This document shows, in pieces, positions 49,414 through 61,689 of a stretch of DNA of 64,000 nt; positions within the stretch are counted from its first letter, which is position 1, and every line of letters starts with the position of its first letter. Position numbers and translations under genes: made by a program. The notes under the pieces were generated by a model that searched no databases, had not been told where the DNA came from, and was given only the letters and a program-made list of their open reading frames with translations. The DNA lies in the NCBI GenBank assembly GCA_034620365.1, contig JAQGEQ010000177.1:124001-188000 (forward strand). Direction: 5' to 3'. The stretch is from Pegea sp. RAD2-039. Lineage: Eukaryota; Chordata; Thaliacea; Salpida; Salpidae.

Positions 49414-51189
49414 TTATAACATGAAAGGAAGATCTACATTCTTTTCTCCATTACCTATATAAAGGCTTCCAAACTTATTAGTTTTAGGAATATGAAAAAA
49501 ACTCATTCCAATCCAATTAAGACTTCGGATCACTACGACAGCATCACCTCTTTCATATTGTAAGCTCCAACAACCTTAAAGAATTTCAGGAAATAAAATA
49601 TTTACAGTTTTAAACATATTACTCTCAAAATTTATAAATATAATGAAAAAAATTAGTATGCTTTACAAAAGTTGGTGTTAAATGAAGTCAAAAATAACTA
49701 AAGTTACCTCTTGGAACATCATTATTAATCATATCAAGGAAATCCATTGAAGGGTCCAAATTGGCATCCTCTTCAATCTTTTTTTGGGTTCTTCCATCAT
49801 TCAAAGTACGAAAGTGCATATAAGAGGTTAACTTTGCGCTTTCTTCAACGGATAATCCTAAAATAGATTTGTAAATAAATATTTTCGACACAGCTAGATA
49901 AAGTGTCGATTGCTATAATTAAACTAACCTTCAAAGCTTCTATTTATTTTCACTTGTCCAGTTGGAGTCTTTATATAAGCTCCTCTTGGAACAACTCTTG
50001 ATTCTTCATCTATGATAGCTATGACAGCTTTTAAGCGGTCTTCTTCTTTCATTTGCAGCTAAACAAAAAACTATTTTTATAAGATAGCTTTAGAAGATAA
50101 TTTTCTGTTGGTTAATTTTGAAAAAGGTAGAATAAAAATTGTATTGATCGTAGAAAGCAAATATGAATTTTATCAGTTCAAAATCAAATAAATTATTATC
50201 ACTATTAAATATAATTTGCAATAAATTATAAATAAAGATGAATTTTGCAAATTAAAATATGATAAATGTTTGTGCAAAAAAAAGTCTCAAAAACTTTTAA
50301 ATAAATTTGCAAATTGAAGAATTAGTTACAAGAGTGGCTTCATCAATAAATTCATTTCCTTCTTGAGTTCTCTTTACATATGTTTGCTCATAGACATGAG
50401 ATAAACGTCCAGTAAATCTACCTCTTAGTTTTAAAGCAAGTTCAATCATATCTTCATCAGCTGGTTGAAGTAGAAACCAGTCAGTACAGTTTATGCTACA
50501 AAACATTGAGGAGTTCATTAAAAAGTTCAGACTATTTTTTGAAGTAAATAATTTATTAATAACCAAAAATTCATCACATTAAAAATTGATTTCATAAAGT
50601 TAATACCAAATTTTATAAAAGATTTATTGACAAAATTCAAAGCTTTAGCAAACTCCTAAAGTGATTTGCTGAGGTTTAACTTATATAAAAGACAAACAAA
50701 ATAATAAATAAACTAGATATTTTAAATACATAAAGATGTTTTTAATTATAACTAATATAAGATTATGTTTAAGGTTTTAAAGCATATCAAGCTTGGAGTA
50801 TAAGTAAATTTATTTTACTCTTTAAAAATAAAGATTCAATTTATTCAAAGAATAATCATGCTAAAAAATTCATTGAAACAGCATAAAAACCTAAGGACTA
50901 GTTGTAAGATTTAGTTATAAGGTATTATAACTTTTATCAAACCGAGAATTGAAGTAACTAACCTATATAGGTTGCTTCTATTTTTTAATTCATCCTTTGT
51001 GCAGCCTTGAGCAATGAAATAATCATTTGAAAGTCCACATATCTTACCCCATAATTGAACTTTACTGAACTTATAATGAGTTTTGACAGTTATTAGGGAG
51101 TTTTGAAGAGCAGCTTTTTGTTCTGCACTAAGAACAAAACCGCTCCCAGCAAGATATTCACTTTCTAAAGAAAGATTTTCAGAATTCAT
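49414..51189 (-). CDS. RSPH9: Radial spoke head protein 9 homolog, complete, 5 exons
   Basis: Component of the radial spoke head of 9+2 axonemes, needed for motility of cilia and sperm flagella. Exons: 50963-51189, 50330-50495, 49929-50058, 49708-49857, 49414-49574. Phases close to give 277 residues (human 276). Visible family blocks: KFSKVQLWGKICGLSNDYFI then AQG in exon 1, NCTDWFLLQPA in exon 2, RVVPRGAYIKTPTGQV and NRSFEGLS across exons 3-4, ANLDPSMDFLD and DVPRG in exon 4, and the C-terminus KFGSLYIGNGEKNVDLPFML. The start is the first in-frame ATG, which matches the human N-terminus in position. The 5' leader contains a strong acceptor (TTTATCTTTTACAG ending at 51243) 53 nt before the ATG, suggesting a leader intron or trans-splicing. 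A LINE copy lies about 600 bp upstream. Confidence 0.95.
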
Positions 51190-51799
51190 CTTGATCAGTA
51201 CTCAGCAGTTGTGCTTATTCTAAAGATTTTTTTGCAGAATTCCTGTAAAAGATAAATCCTTGGAATTTAATTATCTGAGAAAAATTTTTATTTATTCTTT
51301 TTTACTTCTGGATGATATAGATACTAAAATTTGGTTTAATTTATTTTCTAAGTGAATTAAATTTAATCTTTTGATGAATAATTTTAACAAGGAAGAATAA
51401 ACCTCAGCCTTACATCATGAATTTATAACAAAAAGATATTAAAAAAAAAATTAATTAAATTTTGTAAATATTTTACTGATAGTCAAATTTCAAAAACTGG
51501 TAGATTATTATTTAGAATTTATTTTTTCATTCTAATATCTAATTATCTATTTATAAACTTGTACAAACCAAAAATAAATATCAGTTTTTAGCTTTATAGC
51601 AATGTTTAAAACTTACTAAATAGACTTAGAATAATTTGGCTTGGCATGAAACGGTTGTTGGCATAACAACAAGAAAATACAACAAAACTGTTTGGTTTAC
51701 TTTTTGACGCCAGTAATTAAACGGCTATAAGTTGCCAAAAAAGATTATTTTTATTAAAGTATTTAACCAAATTTGATAACTAAAGTAACAAGCAGAAAA

Positions 51800-52540
51800 T
51801 ATTATAAAGATCTTTAATTCTAAGAGCCCATGCTTTTTTATCAATCTTTTCAAATTGTACGTACGTCCAATTCTTGAATACAATGTTAGTGCATGGATGC
51901 CATATCAAGTTAGTGATATCAAAAAAATCGAATCTGTTCAGGCCACATTTACAAGATTAGTGTGTAGAAAACTTAATATTAAATATAATAGTTATAAACA
52001 TCGTCTCAGTCTCTTCAATTTAGATACTCTTGAAATCCGACGGATTATATACGACTTAATTCTTATTTTTAAAATTATCTGCAATTTAATTGACCTTCAG
52101 TTTGATGATTTCTTTTCCATTAGTCCTTCCCTCAAGTTATATCAGCTCAGACGACACACATTACACCTTAATAAGCCTCTATCACCTAGTACATTGGTCA
52201 AAGCAAATTTTTTCTCATACCGTACAATTAATACATGGAATCAGCTGCCATCACACATTGCCATGTCGAAGTCACTCGCATTGTTCAAGCAGAAGTTGAA
52301 CCGTTATAATATTGCCAACATTGTCATTTCTAAACTGTTAGTTTTTTTCTCTTTCTTATATTATTAACATTCCATGTAATTGTTCACTGTTATATGCTTT
52401 GAGTGATATCGAAATACCATGTGTTACATCTTTTACTTTCTATATTTTTGACTAAATAGATGTTATTTGTGAGAATGTGTGTTAGCGAGAGGTGCTCTTT
52501 TCAGGTACCCTCATTCGCATTTATTGAAATAAATAAATTA
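51800..52540 (+). mobile_element. 5'-truncated LINE copy C
   Basis: Third copy of the family seen at 3.0-4.2 and 26.3-27.1 kb, here on the plus strand. An uninterrupted open frame from about 51800 to the TAA at 52367 encodes the RT C-terminal tail: [77 protein letters not shown], and ends ISKLLVFFSFLYY. The non-coding 3' end carries the shared GTGTGTTAGCGAGAGGTGCTC and ends GCATTTATTGAAATAAATAA. It is the least damaged of the three copies and so probably the youngest. It lacks the catalytic domain and cannot be autonomous. Confidence 0.88.
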
Positions 52541-52544
52541 CTTA

Positions 52545-53450
52545 AGTGTAAACCTTACTGTTGGTAAAAATATTATTTATCTAAGTATCAGATACTTTTA
52601 AAATCAAATATAATCATGTCAGCTCTATTTTGACAGTACAATAAATTAATTAGTTCTAGTTACACTGAAAAAGGATAATGAAAAAAACAGCTGTCAACAA
52701 ATAGTCTAATGGGGTTGTTACTCGTTCAAAACAAGTTTATTAAAGCTTGCATTATCAACTAAGCATTAAAACAAATTATTATAGATTTATATTGACCATA
52801 AGCTAATCTTTATGAATGAAAAAATCTTTTATATGAAATTCTAACACTTAATTTATTTAAAAAACGTACTACTAATACGTATCTTAAAGCATCAATAGTA
52901 AAATTTGGCTGCAAATTTGTATCTGAAGTGTACAGATAACGGTATCATATTATTTGTTTTCCTAGAAAGATTTTAATTAAGAGTTGCTGAGTTTACAAGT
53001 AAAAGTTATAATTACCAGAAGAACACGCAATCAAGTTGTGAAATTATTAATCAAATTAACTAGAAATAGAAATTTAATTTTAGTTTTTAAAGGTTATCAG
53101 TGAAGTTCAAATCTTTTTTTAATATTACTATCATGAAAAGTCATGTAAATGCAAATTTGAACTAAATAAGACATACTCAGAAAAGCTTGTTTCTCAAATA
53201 TCTGTTTTCAGAAAGTTTTTTAAAAACTTAATGAAAGAATAAAAACTAGAGAAAAACAATTTAATCAAAAAGGTTTACTCCAAGAAATTTTCATATAATT
53301 GTTAAAAATAAGTAAAAATCTTCACAAAATTTTTTTTATATTTTCAATCAGATCTTAAAACATTCATCAAATTAAGATTAAAAGATTTCAAATCATATAA
53401 ATGAGCAATTAAAGAAAACAGTAAATAAGATGATAATTTTAGAAGTTTTT
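52545..53450. other. AT-rich gap between LINE copy C and the UBE3B 3' end
   Basis: No exon or element recognised. The right end must contain the UBE3B 3' UTR. Confidence 0.45.
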
Positions 53451-53454
53451 TTAG

Positions 53455-53460
53455 TTTATT
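53455..53460 (-). terminator. Candidate polyadenylation signal of UBE3B
   Basis: AATAAA on the minus strand, about 90 nt after the UBE3B stop codon at 53547-53549. Confidence 0.55.
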
Positions 53461-53546
53461 GTTAGTAGAATTTTAAGTTATTAGTTGAAGAACATTGAAA
53501 AAGTTTTAAAGATTTCAAATAAAGAAAAATGGAAAGAAAAGCGGAT

Positions 53547-56500
53547 TTATGAAAGTTCAAATCCAGTATTATTACTGATAGCTTGCTTCAATTTTTCACG
53601 AAGAACATCTTTGTTTGGATAATTTGGAAGTTTTAAAAGATTAAAGCAAGTTGATGCAGTTGGTAGACGATGTGGATGATGTTGACTTCCTCTTCTGCTC
53701 TTTGAAGGAAGACGAAGAAATCCTCTGATCACAGTGATTACAGTATCACCTGTATCTTCATCATCAGGAACTTCAACACATCTACAAAATTGACAGTTTC
53801 GATGCTAGCTTAATTGACAGTTTGATGAGAATCAATAAAAGCAATCATCTGATGAAACTCCGGGTTAACACAAATGATATGGGGAGAGAGGATTGTTTTC
53901 ATCTGTGGGTTCGAATCCCACCTTGTTCTCGAAGATAAGCTATGTCGCGCTCTATTGCGCCACCTACCGAGTGCCGAAAGTATCTTCTCCAAAGTAAAAG
54001 ATGCCGCTGCTTCAGGAGCAACGGCTTTGGGAGTAAACCTGTTGACCTCAATGATGAATCTAAATATTTCAGCGCACTCTACTTTTCACACTAATTAAAT
54101 GACAAGCAGTTCAGTCGACAAAGTTTAGTCTGAAAAGATCATTTCTAAACAGATATTTTACAAATTTGTACAAAACAGTCAGATAATAAAAATCAATTTT
54201 CAAAATCAATCCATCAAATGAAATAGTACATCATGAAGAAGAGTATTTCTAAATTATTTTCATTATTAAAACAAAGAAGTTATTATGACATCAGAAATTT
54301 GGCTGAAAACAAACAAACTTCGACCTGCGGCAACAAAAATGATGGCATACCACCACGTGTGGTGCCTTATATGGAGGTGTATACATTCTAACGTTGCGTC
54401 TCTACGTTCCTGAGAATTAAACAACAGAGAGAGAGAGAGGTTTAATCACTAAGACTACCTGGGCAACGAATTTATGATGTAATGAAGAAGTTGTGTGATG
54501 AGATGGCCCTCAACCGAGCGCGAAGCATCGGGAGAGCGTGAAGATGTGAAGTTAAGAAACTTGAAGGTGTAGGTCACTTTTATCGTTCAGATCTGCTAAC
54601 AACCTATATACAGCGATCAATGCGCGAGCCAGCGGCCTGGATGAGACACCTCCAGAGTATAAGTATTCGAAACGATTTATATAGCGGTGTTTTATTTTAC
54701 GTTTCAAGTTTGTGGCGCTTCTTTTTTGCGTGCTATAATTTTTTAGATTATTTTTTTGATTTACAATCTTTTGTAACTTATAAAAATTTTATAAAATGCA
54801 AAAAAAAATTTAATAAAAAAAAAAAGAAAAAAGCGAATTAAAAAAAAAAGCGGAATTTCGCAAAATTTTACAAAAAACAATTTTCGTTTTTTTAATTTAA
54901 ACTTTTTTTTCGATAAAATTGTAAATGAAGAAAAATTTGCTTAAAAGTAAAAATAATTTTTTTAGTTTTTTGAAATTATTTTTCTATTTCAACTTAAACT
55001 TCCACTCCAGGTAAGTCTTGATACAAATTACGATTTGATATCTTCAAATGATGTAAATTTCAAACCTGATTGAAAATTGAGGTTGTAGATGAGCAAATCC
55101 AAGAAGAGGAGGTCTTGAACAAGATGTAACAAACTTCAAGAACGCTGCTCGTTCACTCGGAGTGTAATCTCTCTCAATTATGTCCCAGAGCCACTTGATG
55201 ACGCGATGTGAAGAGTGAAAACCTCCGTAATACATCACATTTGATCTAAAAGAGATTTTTAGAAATAAAAACCGATTATTTTTTGGGGATGAAATTCGGT
55301 TTTATGAATGAAATTTTGCGTAATTGGAAGAAATACTTTTTCGTGGCATAAATAAAAAATGAGAAAACTTCAAACCAGATTATTTGATTTACTCAAAAGA
55401 CAATTGCAAATGTCCAAAGACACAAAATTCGATGAATTACAGAGATTTGAAGGAAACTAACTTAAGATCAGAAAGATCAACATCTACGTTATCCCCTGAA
55501 ATGAGTCTTTGCAGCTCAGGAGCTGAAAATATCGAAGTCCAGCTTGGAGCAATTAGAGATCTAAAACCTTGAATAAAAGCACGAGTCTGTTGTTTGATTT
55601 GAGTGTGGAGACGATAATGAGCAAGCGTGTGTATGTACATGAATCTGCAGAAGACAACATCCATTAAGTAATCTAAGAGCTACGATCAATTGAAACCTAT
55701 TCTCATTTGTAACAGTGATCGAGTTTCCACCAGGGACAAGCTCACGTGATTCAATTTTGCCCATTACATCTTCTTCATAGGTAAATGTAAGTCCCAATTC
55801 ACTGATGTCGCCTTCATATCTTTTGATCCAAGTCAGATTTTTGTAAAATTCTTTATCAAGTGATGGAAGCTCATCTATTGGACTGAAAGATAAATTCAAA
55901 ATTGATAAAAAGCCATTTTGTTGCTACTTCACCTGTAGAGAGCTTGATGTTGTTGACCTAGAAGATGTCTTAAGAAGAAATTTGCAAATGGGATGTCAAG
56001 TACGATGCCTTCGTAAACTGCTTTTCCTAAAATCCTTCCGACAAAATTGAAAAGAGTCAGATGATCATCTTGGAGGTGAGATAAAGGTGAAGGATACAAT
56101 TTGCTTTCTTCACCGTTTGTTACCTGTTGGATGAGTGATAGAAGATTTAAAGGCCATCTACCGGGATATTGGCGTGGTTTTATCGGTCAAGGTGCTAACA
56201 GCTTCTCACAAATACAGATGGGGACGTTTAGTGGTGTAGTTCATGTTTAGGGACCCAAGACAGGTTCAGGGTACCCAGAAAATTTTCAAAGGGCCGAGAC
56301 CTAGTTTTAGTCAATACAAAATATCCTCGGATAATTTTATGATTTTTTTCTCCAAAATTGATCTTCTTCATATAACAGATTTTTTAGACAAATGTCTTAC
56401 ACATAAAAACTTTACAAAGACCCAAACCCTTTAGCATCATTAGGGTGTAAGACCCTCACAAATATGAGATACTTATGTAAAGTCTCACCCGAAACAGATT

Positions 56501-59500
56501 CATGTCAGGATTAAAAACTTTCCGAACAGTTTCTTCCAAGAACTCTTTAAAGACACCATCTTGGTCGATTCCTGCTTCATCTAATCCCAAATCATTGATA
56601 AATTTCACTCGAATTGTACCCTAAAGATCTTCAGCATCATCAACAAGTTGAAAGATTGTGGGATTACCTTTAGAGCATTAACAGGCAAGTTATTGAGTTG
56701 TTCGAATCCGTTGGATACAAGCCTGCTTCGATGAACTCTAATGTAAGTTGCAGAGTCACTATCAGGAGTTATTCCTGAAAATTTCAAATAAAATCCATGA
56801 TTTGATGTTTAAAAGATGAAACTTCTAGAAAATCGACATCCTTGTAAGACGGTTCAGTTAATGATGGATCTTTTAATCTTTAAATGATCATTATCCTATC
56901 ACAAGACTAACTACGACTATATCAACGTGGTGATCATCAGCAGTGGTCATCTAAATCCAACTAATTCTCCCTTCAACATCTCCGTCACTATTTTCATCTC
57001 ACAACAGGGACAGGGGAGTTCCCGACGAAATGAACTAAAAAATATGATTACCGAGTAAAGAACGATTCTTCATAACCAGTGATCTGAAGAAGATGACTCG
57101 CTCCTTATGAGGGATCACAAACGGAATCTTATTGAGTAAAAACTTGGCTCGATCCTCACTAGATTCAATCGCGTTTCGGATCGAACTTACTCGAACGCTT
57201 CTACATCAACAACAAATAAGCAAACTCAACAACTAGTTGATTGCATCCTTACTTGCATAACCAGTGATCGGGTGGAGTAAAAGGTCTTCGAGCATCCCGA
57301 TCATATAACATCATCAGAAGAGTGTGAGAGGAATCAAAGATTGGATACATTGGTCCTCGCGTATCTACTGAAAAGGGCATCAGTTTTAAAAAAGTCCTCA
57401 ACATTTTCACCACCAAGTGAAAGATTGACTTGATGAAGTTGGGCGAGGAGTTTTTAAAATTCAAGGTGTTCATAGGCGTCTTAAATACTTTTCATATCAG
57501 CAGAAAGTTTAATATTATTTAGAAAAAATTCTTAATTTGCTGAAGATGAAGTTTTGAGGGTTAAAATGATTTTGACGTAGTTACCTGTGACTAAGCGGTT
57601 CCAAATTACTTTGAAAACAAATTGTCGTAGAAACTCAGAGATTGTTAGAAGCTCTTCTAGATGAAAAGGAACCTGTTGTTCATAGAACTCCACATCATCA
57701 AGAATTCTGTGAACGACAAACTAGCTGATGACAATATTTGTTGTAAGAAATTCACTCACGATAAAATATGAGATGTCATGTCACAGAAAAGTGTAAAAAC
57801 AGCAAAATAGGGTTCAGCAAGAGTGGGGGAGAGTGTTAGGGCTGATAGAAAGAGTTCCAGACCCCCACGAGGACCCAGCTCACAAATAAATCTCCATAAA
57901 CGACACAAGACGTCATCCATAAAAGTTAAACCTGAAAAATTGATGAAAAAATATGATGAAGATAAAGATTAAGGACCTGTAAGCATTTCTAGTTGTAGTT
58001 GTCGAGTGAATATCGTAAGAGTCTTCTTGTAGAGGATGCAAGCAGTGCAAGTGTTCTTTACTTCGTCATATTCTAATTTTCGACCTCCAGTAGGAAGAAG
58101 AATATTTTCTGGTCGAGATGAAACTATTCTTCTTAAATATGAGCTGATTTTTGTTGAAACTGCCAAAAACATGTCGGTTAGGTCAAAATAAATTGTTGTT
58201 TGTTGCATACGCTTGGATTTGACGACTGAAGATTTGAAAACTATTTGTTCTGCTTGTGTGGGTAGCGCAGTGGAATCGTGGAGAGATTCAAGTGTAAGTA
58301 CATCGTGAAAAACTGATCTTACAAAGTCTGGCTTCCATAAATATTCAAGTTGCATTTTCACAAATGGCATTGTATCTGAATATCTACAAAATAAGTTGAT
58401 ATCATCTCCCCAAAAATACAAACAAGATTTTCAAAAAGCTGCTGCTAGACTTATGAAGTATTATTAGTCAAAATTGCTTCCATACAAATATAACTTAATT
58501 GAAAAAACCTACCCGGCAGAACTTTGTGAAAAATACCCCAAAATAGGGTGCCAAGTAGTAGCGTTACTCTTTTGTTGAGTCGTATTAACGTATAAATAAG
58601 TAAGAAGTTGATTTAATAAATTCTAAAAAAAATAAAACAAAAATTGTAAAACCATCATCAGCAGTAGATGATAAAACCTACCACAGCTTTAGTTGTGTTA
58701 TCATTTAAAACATTTATATCGAGAACAAGCAAATGAACAAGATTTGCCAGCAAACATAAACAGTGTATAACGCAATTGTTAGAACCCTTTTTATCAACAG
58801 CAAGACCATGTTCTGGGCAAGCATTATCCACATAGAAATGAGTTAAAACATATGATAGTAGTTTTTTGCTTTTGAAAACTTCTAAGGACTGTGAAATCAA
58901 AAACAATCATGAAAGTTATTATTTATATCATTAAGTGTTTTACCTCAGGGGATTTTTTGTATAACTGCCAAATTAGTGAAGGGACAGTTAAAACTTCTAA
59001 GGCAAATGATCTTACTGTCTCTTTGTTATAGTTGCTTGAAATTACTTGTCTTCATAAAAATAATGATAAAAATGTATTTTTAAATTGTTAGAAATCAATA
59101 TTTATAAATACAAATAGATAAATTTATTTTTAGAATAATAGATTTAAAAATTATCTTTCTTTATTGTGGTAAAAATTGATAAAATTTGACACATGACATA
59201 TTACTTTAAATTGAAGTTAAAATGAAAAAAAATATTATTAAATAGCAAATCTGTATAAATCAACTTTACAATCACATCAAACTATATTTTCTAAACAAAA
59301 TTTCATATAAAAATAAAAACCTCATAAGGATTATAAAGCAATAATGAAGCTGTTGGTTATTCATTGTCATAACATTACTGATTAATATAGATCCAATTAC
59401 TTTTATACATCCTTTTCGTTGTATATCACAAAGAATGTTTGAACAAATTTGTTTCAAGGCATAATGAAGAACTTTCTGTTTCTATAAAGTAATATTAATG

Positions 59501-60793
59501 AAATGTAACTACCAGTAGATATATTCGATGACTTACTTGAAGAGATTTCCAACTAGATATATCAGTAAAAGTGATCAACATTTGTAGACAAACTAAATTA
59601 TTTTGGCTGTCAGAACTCTATAAAATCAGAAAATTTTTACATAATTTAGATAAAGATAGAAAAAATGTTAAACCTGCGTTTTGTTGATGAGTTTACAAAC
59701 AGTCCATAAGACTTTCTTCACTTGAGTGATCCATTCCAAAGCTAGTGATTTGTTCAAACTTAAAGCTACGTATGATATCTACAAAATGAACAAGTTAAAA
59801 TATTTCAAAGTCTGATGAAAAAATTTGAACATTTTTAAATTACCTTTATACTCGTTTCATTTTCAACATTACGTAAAATATATTCACATAAATGCCGAAA
59901 TCTTTTTTGATCTTTGTTATTGTCAAATATAAACAATATTTTTCGAATAATAATAAATAGTTCTGTTGCTGGTATACTAGAATTTACTTGAACAGAGGTG
60001 TTAGACTCTTCTGATGTATTGTTGTTTATTTTAGTTTTATTATCAGATGAATTAGAATGTGTCTGAGATGGCTCACTCACATCCATTAGTGTCTCATTAC
60101 AATCAGATTTCTTACTTTGATCTAAGCTAGAAAAGTTTTTATAAATTCCAGTTAAGGTATTGCTACCAAATGAAGCAAACTGCCACTGTTGCATGGAAAG
60201 GTTTTTATTATTTGGATCAATTTTATCCAAACTAGAAGGAACTTGACGTGAACTTGCTAAAAAAAAATTAGTAAGAAATTCAAACAAAAATATTTTAAAG
60301 CTGTTTAAAAAACCAGTTAAATGTTTATAAAACGATTGATTAATCTATTTGGAAATCACTTTTATTTGTGTCTTCACTATCCTTGCTTAACCCTATGATG
60401 TCATCAATTTCATTTCGCCAATTTTTAAAAGTTTTTTTTCTGAAATAAAAAACTGTTACTTTTTTTTTTATCACAAAATGATTATTATTTTGTTTAAATA
60501 CAAACTATTTATGACAAAAGCAAATAAAGTTGTGAATTTCACTTTCAAACTGACTAACTTAAAGGTCATCAAATTATAAGTTAGACTTGAATTAAAAATA
60601 TATATTTATTAGAAGCCCAATTAACAATTATAACAAACCTTGTTAAATAGCTTCTTATATAAGATTGTAAAATACAAACAGATTGTTCTTGCAATTTTTG
60701 ATTTGCTCTTTCAATACGAGCAGCTCTTGCATTTTGAATAATAGAAGATTTATTAGAAGTTAAGTTGCTAAACATTTTTGACAAGCTAAACAT
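53547..60793 (-). CDS. UBE3B: HECT-type E3 ubiquitin-protein ligase UBE3B, complete, 21 exons
   Basis: Accepts ubiquitin from an E2 on its HECT cysteine and passes it to substrates. Exons: 60639-60793, 60360-60439, 59844-60256, 59674-59778, 59537-59617, 59321-59481, 58944-59049, 58682-58888, 58513-58622, 57977-58383, 57760-57931, 57585-57706, 57253-57367, 57052-57200, 56668-56774, 56489-56620, 55933-56123, 55697-55882, 55462-55644, 55066-55245, 53547-53781. Phases close to give 1198 residues (human 1068). An N-terminal IQ motif ([14 protein letters not shown], about 39-52) is followed by a Ser/Asn/Thr-rich insertion (roughly 80-170, in exon 3) absent from the human protein. Helical middle blocks include [17 protein letters not shown] and [18 protein letters not shown]. 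The HECT domain has [72 protein letters not shown], the catalytic [11 protein letters not shown] (Cys1103) and the end NTGFELS. The acceptor of exon 6 is ambiguous by 6 nt (59481 or 59475). Acceptor of exon 7 is fixed by phase. Confidence 0.95.
53870..54010. mobile_element. SINE-like, tRNA-related repeat in the last UBE3B intron
   Basis: Two tRNA-like pieces lie close together. A perfect T-arm GTGGGTTCGAATCCCAC sits on the plus strand at 53905-53921. An A-box TGGCGCAATAG sits on the minus strand at 53952-53962, inside a D-arm-like hairpin GCGC-N6-GCGC (53947-53960). As both arms are self-complementary, one strand could carry both, but the conserved bases point opposite ways. No full cloverleaf or matching acceptor stem can be built, so it is not a tRNA gene. 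Its composition contrasts sharply with the intron around it. Confidence 0.4.
54300..54720. mobile_element. GC-richer insert in the last UBE3B intron, unidentified
   Basis: About 420 bp of markedly GC-richer DNA with a near-perfect hairpin CACCAC-GT-GTGGTG at 54351-54364 and a GAGAGAGAGAG run at about 54428-54440. No protein is encoded. Together with the tRNA-like piece at 53.9 kb it may be one composite element of about 850 bp. Downstream (54720-55010) is simple A/T-rich sequence. Nature uncertain. Confidence 0.35.
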
Positions 60794-60799
60794 ATTAAA

Positions 60800-61680
60800 T
60801 AAGTTAAAACATTAAAAAAGTGTTTACATATATTTGGGCCAACTTATTATTTTAGAAGCTTTACAAATTTTAATAAATATAAAATTTAAAATATGAATTC
60901 AAAATCTGAATTAAATCTTTTTAATTTAATAAATCATATAAAATAATTAAAGTATAAGTAGGTAATGTATAAACTTGAAAAAAGTATAAAACAAATCTAT
61001 GTAACTTATTTTTTGAAGAAATGATGAAAAGTAATAAATATTAATTTATATTCTTCAATAATACAGATTAAGAAATAATAAAAAAATGCATGTTGCAAGA
61101 TGATTGAAAAAAACTACCAGTTTGATAATTTGATTAAATTAAAGGTATATAGGTTTACAAATACTTATAAATCTTTTAAAAATAAGAAAAATAATATTTT
61201 AGATGTTATTTTATTATAAATAATTTTAACAATGTGAAAATTAACAAATCAACATGCTGGAAATAAAATAGGTAGTTTCTTTGAATTTCAAAAATTTTCC
61301 ATGTTATAAACAAATACTAATACTACAAACACCTAAAATGGCTAAAAAACATTATGTCTAATTAGTTGACTATCAATTTTTATATACTCAATTTGCACTC
61401 ACTAAAACCAAAATTTATCTTTAACGAATAATTATCATATTTTATAGAAAATGTTTAAGCAGGCTACATGAGCTTCACTGTACTAGATGCATTAAAAAAT
61501 CTTGAAAAAGCTTGAAAAATCTTTTCTTTCAAAATTGAAAAATTTTAAACTACCAGATAATTATCTAAAGATTGATTGATCTCATTAAGTGATTATTGGT
61601 ATTCCCATTACTTTTAACTCTCAAAAAAAATTTTTCCATTTTACGTCAATGTAGCAATATTCATATTTTTTGACTAACTT
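60800..61680. other. AT-rich region upstream of UBE3B
   Basis: Should contain the UBE3B promoter. No motif can be assigned, and no exon or RNA gene is visible. Confidence 0.4.
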
Positions 61681-61689
61681 TCCTAAGCC

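Noticed and set aside
53905..53962. A functional tRNA gene
   Set aside because: T-arm and D-arm signatures point in opposite directions, and no acceptor or anticodon stem can be formed.
53874..54098. Plus and minus frames across the SINE-like insert (the minus one reading RTRWDSNPQ)
   Set aside because: The RWDSNP peptide is the usual translation of a tRNA T-arm on the wrong strand, so these are repeat translations.
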